Shown here: piece by piece, positions 50,666 through 64,000 of the stretch | Numbering within the stretch: position 1 is the stretch's first letter | Layout: each line of letters begins with the position of its first letter | NCBI GenBank assembly: GCA_019843655.1 | Contig: JACDQD010000103.1 | Coordinates: forward strand, 3,224,001-3,288,000 | From: Lethocerus indicus | Lineage: Eukaryota; Arthropoda; Insecta; Hemiptera; Belostomatidae | Direction: 5' to 3' | Length of the DNA stretch: 64,000 nucleotides | Position numbers and translations under genes: made by a program | Notes under the pieces: generated by a model | Told to the model about the DNA's origin: nothing | Databases searched by the model: none | Seen by the model: the letters and a program-made list of their open reading frames with translations, nothing else

Positions 50666-53426
50666 TGTGGTGGTCACGAACGGTAACCCTGACCGATCTA
50701 CTGAAATGCCTTTGTGTATCGTGTAATGCTTCGTGTAAGTGAGATATGAAGGGGTGTAGTAAAAATGAGCTAGGGCCGTGGGGGCGCTAATCCCCATACA
50801 CTCAGGCGTCCCTTGCGGTGTATTCAATGGGAAAATGGAACATTTTGCAAATCAGCAGTGTCTAATATTCCTTGAAATATAATAAATACCAATCGACTCT
50901 ACTCCCCCCCTCGCGTCTATAATCAGCAATATAACTATAAATAATCTTATGACTACACTGGCCGACTATCAAGCATCATCAGAAATCTGCTATATCTTAT
51001 AAATACCACATTTAGACCTCTAGTAAGAAGAGCGACACTCAGAGACAAGATGAAACTGCGATAAACACTCTCGGTGGAAGCTATACTTCCGTTTCACGAT
51101 TGCACGCGATTTTTCGGGTAATATGTTTCAGGAATCTGGGGTGTACTCCGATGAGACGATCCCACTCATCCTGTCAGTCGAGTACACGACATAACTTATA
51201 ATCACTATATTTGGTTCGTATACTACTCTCTTTCGACTGTAAAATAAAGTATTTATCAAATTCGGATGCATATAGTGTCAAGTATTAGGCATAAGAAACA
51301 GGATTTAATAGTAGTATAAGATACTAACAGCTATGTTTTTAAGATATATTTATACAGAAGCACTTCAGTATAAAACCATACCCTCTTTCCATTTATTGCA
51401 GGCAATGTAGAACAGACAGCTGTGCTAGATGAACATGAAACTTACTCGATAATTATTTAATAATGTAAAATTTACATTTATAAAATTCCTTGGAGGTTTT
51501 TCAAATTCTTATAAGAGAGTGAAAAATAAAATTTCCAACAGAGCACTGTTAATATTCTCAATTTTATAAATTTGTATAAAACATTATAAATTTATCTTAT
51601 ATCTTAATGTTAAATGTTTAAAATAGTTTTAAGTTTCACTAAGTTAAAAACCATTATAAAATCTACAAACATAAGTCCATAGAAATATCTATCAACAACA
51701 AAGTATAAACCATACAGGATTTCATACTCCATTATTCAAACTATTTATAACTGCTGTTTTCTGCATTCAATATATTCATGAATACGTCCTATACTGTATT
51801 CAAGAATTGTATTCCTCATCTCCTCAAACATCTAATACAGAACATTTCTAATTCAAAATGTTGAATAGAATTTGAGTCTTAAGAACTTTGTTATATGAAA
51901 AATATTTAAGTACAATTGCAATCATATGAAACCTGCCTTTTTGCCACATTTAAACATTGTTCTTTTTAAACAACTTAATTGACATAATAAATACGACCAT
52001 TAGGTGTTTATTGAATTAAAAAAGGTATTACTTATTCATGTTACATCTGCAAGCTGTGCACACTAGGGAAGTCTATATCTGAATATTTAAGACTATTTAT
52101 TTATCATTTAATGAAGAAAATAAGTCACACAACACAACCTATAATAATACTAACCTATAAATACTGAAATATGTTCTGCATTTTTATAAATTCCTCCCTT
52201 AACTTGAATGATTCAAAAGTTGATCTGGTTAGGTACCAAAAATACTTCAAATGTATCTCAAAAAATACTACTAGAAACTGCTATGTACAATTTGAATACA
52301 ATAGATATTTATAAAAATTAAAATGTACACTATTACTTAAAAGAGTATTGAGAGAAAGTCTCAAAAGAATGAACCATTAAAAGATTCACCATTATTTTAA
52401 AAATTAAAATACCTAAGCTTCTTATACCTACAATAATTACATAACAGTATGACATTAATTTTACATTTGTATTCAAGAAAAAAAAATTTAGTTTCTTGAT
52501 AGTCACTGCTGGTCTCTAAAGAATAAGAAGAAAATTAACATATTTTATAAATTTAGTCTACATTAAACGTAACAAACACCCATATTTAGAAAATCCATTA
52601 AGCTGAAATGTCACTTAAACTATGAATTAGTAATATTAATTTATTAAAAACGGGCTTGCACATGAATTAGGTATAAGATCAAAAAGAAGTATTCAGGACA
52701 CAATTTGTTTTATGTGTCAATTTAAAGTACAAAAGTAATTGTACAATAATTACTATTAACATAGAATACAACAGTGACAATGACGATGATAATGATTGTG
52801 AAAAGATGATAATGGAAATATGATTCAGAGTATCCATTCAGTTGTGCCACTATTAGTACAGCCACATTTGCGGCCATGAAAAACATGTTTCACTCATAAT
52901 TTAAATAACAACAATCACATACAATATAAATTTTACTCATAAATAAACCTCATTTATAACAATATTATCAATTATAATTATCACCTATAACTAGATTTTA
53001 TTTTTATATATTACAAAAACTGATGACTCTTTTACTTACTGTGTCATTTTGGAAGTTTACAGACAGCTCGATTGATATTGTCAGTATTAGATTTTTCTTA
53101 AACAAAAGAATGTACTGTACACATTCCTGCAGAATTTTTTCAATGAAATACACTTAAGGTACTTAACTTTAAAAGTACTCAACCGGCCATTGTCAAACCC
53201 CATAAAATGGACATTTGATAAATTTTTTGTACAAAATAAATAAAATATATTACTCAGTACAAAATGGTTATTAAATGCTTTAAATTCAACATAAAAAATA
53301 AAATGAAAATAAACAACAGGCCCCTGTAAAATCTTAGGGTATTGTTTTTCAGGAAATGATTCTTTTGTTGAGGTATAAAAACGTTTTATTTTTTTTTTAT
53401 GAAAAAAAGGAAATTTTTTATATAAC
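50666..53426. other. Transition to CpG-poor DNA; 3' flank and probable 3' UTR of Sec61 alpha
   Basis: CpG falls sharply near 51.27 kb. Beyond that point the DNA is AT-rich with scarcely any CpG, as in the Sec61 alpha introns. Several minus-strand AATAAA signals (seen as TTTATT at 53385-53390, 52996-53001, 52640-52645 and 52096-52101) could end the Sec61 alpha transcript; I cannot choose between them. No other gene seen. Confidence 0.45.
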
Positions 53427-59309
<5,883 letters not shown>

Positions 59310-59998
59310 TTTGATGCAAAATCGTGACTGGACCTCTCAGATGGAACTAATATCTGGTTGCTGCTTGTCTGAGATCGGCCTAAAGAATGAATATACTCAT
59401 GCCACACGAACACAACTCCCCTTACAACTGAACGAACGACTCACACGTCCCTTACACGTAGCTAACAACGGTACACAAGAAGGAGCACACGTAGCTTCCA
59501 GTGCTAGCACTACAACTTGGTATCACAGTAGATAATATCAGCCATTATATAAAATATATATGTAAGTTTCAAAATAGCTTGCAATAATTAATAACTGTAC
59601 TACAGAAACTCTGTTAAATAATAAAAACTAAAATCTGATACGTCTCCATGTATAGTCAAGGAAACGGTTTCATTGCACAGTACCTTTTTAAGGAATTAAA
59701 AACTTAAAAATACTTTCAAAACGCCACATTGTTTCTTGTGAACTATTATTTAATTGTTCTCCTCTGTTTTCCATAATTTGTGAAAGTGGAATCTGAGATA
59801 CACGTTTATAAGCGTCACAAAATATAAATAATGCGATGTAAATTAATTATTAAAATTTTATTTAAAAAAGGAATGTCAGTATTAAATTTAAATTCAGAAT
59901 TAAAAATCCAGTGGTACTCAGTTGTTATAATACAAGAAAATTATAAACTCAATTGTAACCTTCTTGCAGGATAAGGTTAGATGCTCGACTGGTGAGAT
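59310..59998. promoter_or_regulatory. Bidirectional promoter region, Sec61 alpha / MRPS15
   Basis: 689 bp separate the start codons of two divergent housekeeping genes, so their promoters must share this stretch. CpG is locally high on the Sec61 side: by eye 18 CpG in 59101-59520 against none in 58201-58620. This fits an unmethylated promoter island extending into the first Sec61 exon. No convincing TATA box could be assigned to either gene. TTCTTGCAG at 59961-59969 looks like a splice acceptor, so MRPS15 may have a leader intron. Confidence 0.65.
59981..59995 (+). other. Four-codon upstream ORF in the MRPS15 leader
   Basis: ATG CTC GAC TGG TGA ends three bases before the MRPS15 start codon and is in the same frame. 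If it is transcribed, ribosomes would meet it first and could re-initiate or be held back. Possible modest translational control; no direct evidence. Confidence 0.4.
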
Positions 59999-62287
59999 AT
60001 GGCCGGTAGGTCGACTTGTTTTCAGATCGGTAGGTTTGTCTTGGGACGGCTTCCCAACTTGGGCCTGCTGCCGGAATGTACGGAAATGAGCCACAGGAGG
60101 TGGTACGCCATGAAGTCGCCGATACCGATAAAGTGGGTGAGGCCGGAGAAAGTATCCTGCATCCACCCGAAGAAGAGCGGCGATCTGAAGCCTCTGCAGC
60201 AGGTTGATACTTCACAGTTTCCAATTGAATTCAGAGACCTCGAGGAACTTGAAACGTGAGCAATGGAATACAATTGACAGCTTCTTTAATATTCAGAAAG
60301 TAGACTTCAATCCACTGTTAATTTTATATGAAGGGTTTATGTTTGTTTTTATATATGTTGACTTGTATAGGTATTCTTTTTCTACAAGTTTGAATCATTT
60401 GCTTAGTTATTATTACTTTGCATTATTTGGTGAACCAAGTTAACAAAAAGTTTATAGGACAGATCAGTCTGTCTGAATTTATATTATGTAGAACCATTGT
60501 TCTAATGAAAGTCTGTGAAGGCACTCTATGTACTATGGAATTAACCAATTCATTTCTGTTTTTAAACCTTCATATTATTTGATATAATTATATTTAATAT
60601 TTTATTATTTTTAATGTTTATTAATATATATGATCTACTAAGTTAATATATGTTCAAATCCTGTAAGAGGGTAATATATATTTATATATACATATATTTT
60701 TGTTATTAATTTCAGAGCTGATGAAAACGTGAAAAAACTGTTCTCCTTGGAATTTTTACCCTACAAGAAGACAGTCGAAACAATGAGATCCAATTCTGTA
60801 GACACTGTTAAAAGGCACATATTTGACATAAATTCAGCTGAAGTGAGACGTATGATTCCTAATTAATAAGTAATAATGGATGGATGTTTGGTGATGCTCT
60901 TTGCAGACATGAAAGCATGTCATAGTCTCTATTTTTGCATAATTTAACAATAGAAGAAACAGATTTTTTCCCTTTTTTCAAGCTGCCATAATGTTACAAT
61001 TTAACCATGTTTATATATTATTTAATATTAATGTTTATTTTAGTTGCAAGAATGACAGTGGACATAAGGGACATGCAGAGGTTCATGGAAAATAATCCAA
61101 CAGATAAAAGGACTAAAGTAAGGCTAAAGGAAACTATAGACAAAAGGAAAAGACTACTGAAAAAATTAAGAATGTGGGATTATAAATGTTTTGAATGGGT
61201 GCTTGAAAAGTTGGATCTTGTGTACAAACCTTATCCACCACCGTAAGTTATATTTTAAGTATAACTATATATTACTTGATAGTTATACATATAGTAAACA
61301 GAAGGTTTATTATTTCTATTTGAATCTATTAGTTTTAAAATGCTTTCCTCTAAAGGATCTCCTATTTCCATCTATGATTCCATCTAAATTTTCTTATTTC
61401 TTGTAATTCATATACTACTTACAAAAATGCAATTATTCTCTTCCTTTTTTAAAATAATTGTTCCTTTATTATTATTTTTGCTAGTATACAGAAAGTAAAT
61501 TTTGTGTTGTTTTTAAAAATAAAATTGTGGTGTTTTTAAAAATAAAAAATGCAGTTACAAAATGAAATAATATAATATTGAAATTGTTCTGTTTCAATAT
61601 AATTAATATTACTTTTAAGGTTGCTATGTGTGCCTTATATTATTTATTACATGCAAACAGGATTTTAAATTATTTTTAGGGTAAAAATGTTGTGACTTTA
61701 TGTTATTTTATTGAGATAATTAAATTTGTTTCACATCAGTTTTATTATCTCAGAATTATTAATGCAATATCATATGGTGTAAAAACATAGTTACAATAAT
61801 CTTATTGCAAGTTCTACTATTTTTGGTAGAAAAATTGTCATAGGTATTCTGGTCATATTGCATTTTAATTTTTTTTATAGAGAGATAATGATATTTGTAT
61901 TTTTCTTTTTATAATATATGTTTCACAAAAGCACACAATACAACATTGTATTAGGTCCTTATTGATTATTTTTACAAGTTCTATCACTTACAGTTTTGTT
62001 TCATGTATAGTGATGTCTACAAGAGAGTTGAGAGAAAGAGATCCATACGAATGCTGACAAAGCAATATTGCCAGGACATTGTTACTGGCAAGTTAGCTGA
62101 ATACAGAGACAGTCTGAATGCCAGTAAGGAATCTTTCCTTGAGGAGAAGATAAAAACTCTCGAATGGATTATGAAAGAAGAATCTGCCTGTGGAGTTGAA
62201 CCAACTGTCAAACAAAGTGATATAGAGGAAGGGAAGAAACAACTGGAAGCTATAAGGGCAGCTAAAGAGCAGGCAGTTGCCAGTTGA
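59999..62287 (+). CDS. mRpS15: Small ribosomal subunit protein uS15m (MRPS15), complete, four exons
   Basis: Mitochondrial ribosomal protein S15, a 12S-rRNA-binding component of the mitoribosome small subunit; the Drosophila orthologue is bonsai. Exons 59999-60255, 60716-60849, 61044-61242 and 62011-62287 join with intact GT-AG borders into 288 residues. The start is the first in-frame ATG with an open frame. The N terminus is rich in Arg and Gly with few acids (MAGRSTCFQIGRFVLGRL), as for a mitochondrial presequence. The S15 fold is in exons 2-3: EVRLARMTVDIRDMQRF, then KETIDKRKRLLKKLRMWDYK and CFEWVLEKLDLVYKP, where the DKRKRLLKKLRMWDY stretch is the S15 rRNA-binding signature. Exon 4 encodes a long charged helical extension typical of animal mitochondrial S15. 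Divergent from Sec61 alpha. Intact. The second junction, AGA C|GTATGA to TT GCA, is read as giving EVRLARM, which keeps the conserved block. Confidence 0.95.
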
Positions 62288-62377
62288 ATTTGTAGCACTT
62301 TGTAAAATTGGATTAGTAATTTTAATACAGTATACTTGTTAAATATGTATATTATATGTGAATGATGAGAAAAAATT

Positions 62378-62383
62378 AATAAA
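62378..62383 (+). terminator. Candidate poly(A) signal of MRPS15
   Basis: AATAAA lies 91 bases after the MRPS15 stop codon, with a T-rich stretch (about 62446-62458) downstream. A good candidate for the main cleavage signal. Confidence 0.65.
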
Positions 62384-64000
62384 GTATGAAATTATTCAAC
62401 ATTTCTAATTGCTGTATGATCTGGTTTTTAAAAATGCCTCTTGATTTATTTTTTTTTTCTGCAATTAGTGCACAACTGATCTATTAAAAGGAAAGAACAT
62501 TTCTTTTTAGTTGCTCTAATTCTGTAGCAGATTATGTGTTTCAGATCTTTCTAACCTTGAGTTTATGCCAGGTTTACATATTTTGGGGCCTGGCAGGAAT
62601 TTGCAGCACTTGCTGTATAAAAGAAGTTGATACTTGTTTTCATTAATACAAATGATATTCATTTATTGTAGTTAATAGAGCTGATTCTTAAAATAACATA
62701 AAATTATATTTTTAATAGTTTTGGTTTGTTTTTAAATCAGTGATAAATGAGGTTTAGGGGAAGAAATGTTTAAGCTTAGGTGTTGAAGAAATCCTTAACC
62801 TCCCTATTGAAAGAAAGAGCATGGGATAAGGATTAATTCTTGTGCAATTGTTTTTATTATTAAATACAAAAACTAAGCCCTAAAAATGAATTTAATTTTT
62901 TTTAAATATCTGGCTTCTTGTATACAATTAGGGGAGGCCTATTCTATTGGACAGTACAAGAGAAATGCATTAAAAAAAAATAAGGAATTTATCCAGATAA
63001 ACAGGAATGTCGGTTTGTCCTACATTTGCAACTGAAATTGAGACATTGATTAGGTTGTGCAAAACTACAAAGAAGTGTAGAAAAAGTCCCCAGCTATGAA
63101 CATTTGCAATTTATTTTGAAATCTCAGGGAATATAAGCAATAATGATTTCCTCAATCGAATTATTGTTTGAGGAATGATAGAAAAATCAGAATGTATGCA
63201 GCATATATGTTTTAATATTGTGGATATCCATAATTTTCTTTTCTGTTTTTAATTGTGTTATACAAGGTGAAAGTCAATTGTGTTTATGTACTTGTGACAT
63301 TGAACTTGTTCTGGAGATAAGCCTGACTTGGTGTATGAACTAATCAGGAGAATTACTGCAATTCAGCTGTTGTCTGTTAATTGTGGCACGGGTATTCAAA
63401 ACAGTTTCCTGGTGTAATATACATCCTCTTACTAATAAAGTCAAACAGTAAGTAATAAGTTTGTTAATAATATAATGAATTAAATAGAATAGAAATAATG
63501 TTAAAAATATTTATGCGAATAAACATTATAGGAGTACACATTTTCAATAAGTGCCCATGGCGTAGTTTAGATAATCGACACTAGATAGAGGTACAAGGAA
63601 AGCCTGATGCATATTGTCAGCTAGTAGCAAACGTCTAAATTAAGAAAAATATATATTTTGCTTCCATAAATATATCAGTTTGGCCCGTATATCAATCAAA
63701 AATGGCCTGTTGTGATGTTGATGTTAATAATGTTGGGGAGTGTGTGTACCTATAATTTAGGAGTGTTCAATGACTACGTATGTCACAAATAGTACATTTT
63801 TTGTTGCATATTCCTATTTTCGATACCTTCATATTGTGTTAGTTTGATAACATGGTTGTTATTTAACAAGTCTAGTTAGCCAAACTGACGGTTTAATAAT
63901 GCTGAAGATGGCACGTTTCATAGCAGAAAAGCGACATCAGCTTGTTTTCGTATAGACTGCCCCCGTGATACTGACCTGGAATTTTTGAGAAAAATTTAAA
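62384..64000. other. CpG-poor flank downstream of MRPS15, no gene seen
   Basis: AT-rich with few CpG until the last 120 bases, where CpG becomes a little more frequent (five in 63881-64000 by eye). The short frame starting at 63899 has only 18 codons and is not called. The window ends before anything further can be judged. Confidence 0.5.

Noticed and set aside
63899..63955. Possible first exon at the right edge (MLKMARF...)
   Set aside because: Only 18 codons before a stop, with no supporting donor site or similarity; the window ends too soon to judge.

Overview
This is a nuclear window from an insect (at least an arthropod). The evidence is three conserved intron-split housekeeping genes with insect-type protein sequence, GT-AG introns, a gene desert of about 41 kb, and several families of dispersed repeats. 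I cannot name the order. The strong CpG contrast between housekeeping genes and the rest suggests a lineage with gene-body DNA methylation rather than a fly.

Layout: (1) 1-489 holds the last two exons of PEX7, the peroxisomal PTS2 receptor, followed by AT-rich, CpG-poor flank to about 2.29 kb. (2) 2.3-43.6 kb is a CpG-rich gene desert in which I recognise no conserved protein. It holds three arrays of a 70-bp satellite (8.94-9.93, 19.85-20.67 and 30.66-31.40 kb, the third inverted), one solo unit at 41.3 kb, and at least seven copies of an inverted-repeat (MITE-like or foldback) element. The left arm of that element abuts three of the satellite loci and lies about 160 bp from the fourth. Scattered tRNA-like relics suggest old SINEs. 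(3) 43,658-46,570 holds three exons of an unrecognised secreted protein with GC-rich third positions; its first coding exon, with the start codon, was not found. (4) 46.6-51.3 kb is CpG-rich intergenic DNA with a foldback element and a degenerate repeat array. (5) 51.3-64 kb is again AT-rich and CpG-poor. It carries a complete nine-coding-exon Sec61 alpha gene on the minus strand (53,427-59,309) and a complete four-exon mitochondrial ribosomal protein S15 gene on the plus strand (59,999-62,287). These two diverge from a 689-bp intergenic stretch whose Sec61 side is locally rich in CpG.

How it fits together: the housekeeping genes (peroxisomal import, ER translocation, mitochondrial translation) sit in CpG-depleted DNA, while the probably tissue-specific secreted gene and the desert keep their CpGs. 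Germline methylation of broadly expressed genes would produce this. The most unusual structure is the satellite. Each 70-bp unit ends in a stretch that matches the CTCF core motif well by eye, so the three arrays could act as clustered architectural-protein sites spread by a transposable element. That is inference. All coordinates and splice sites were read by eye.
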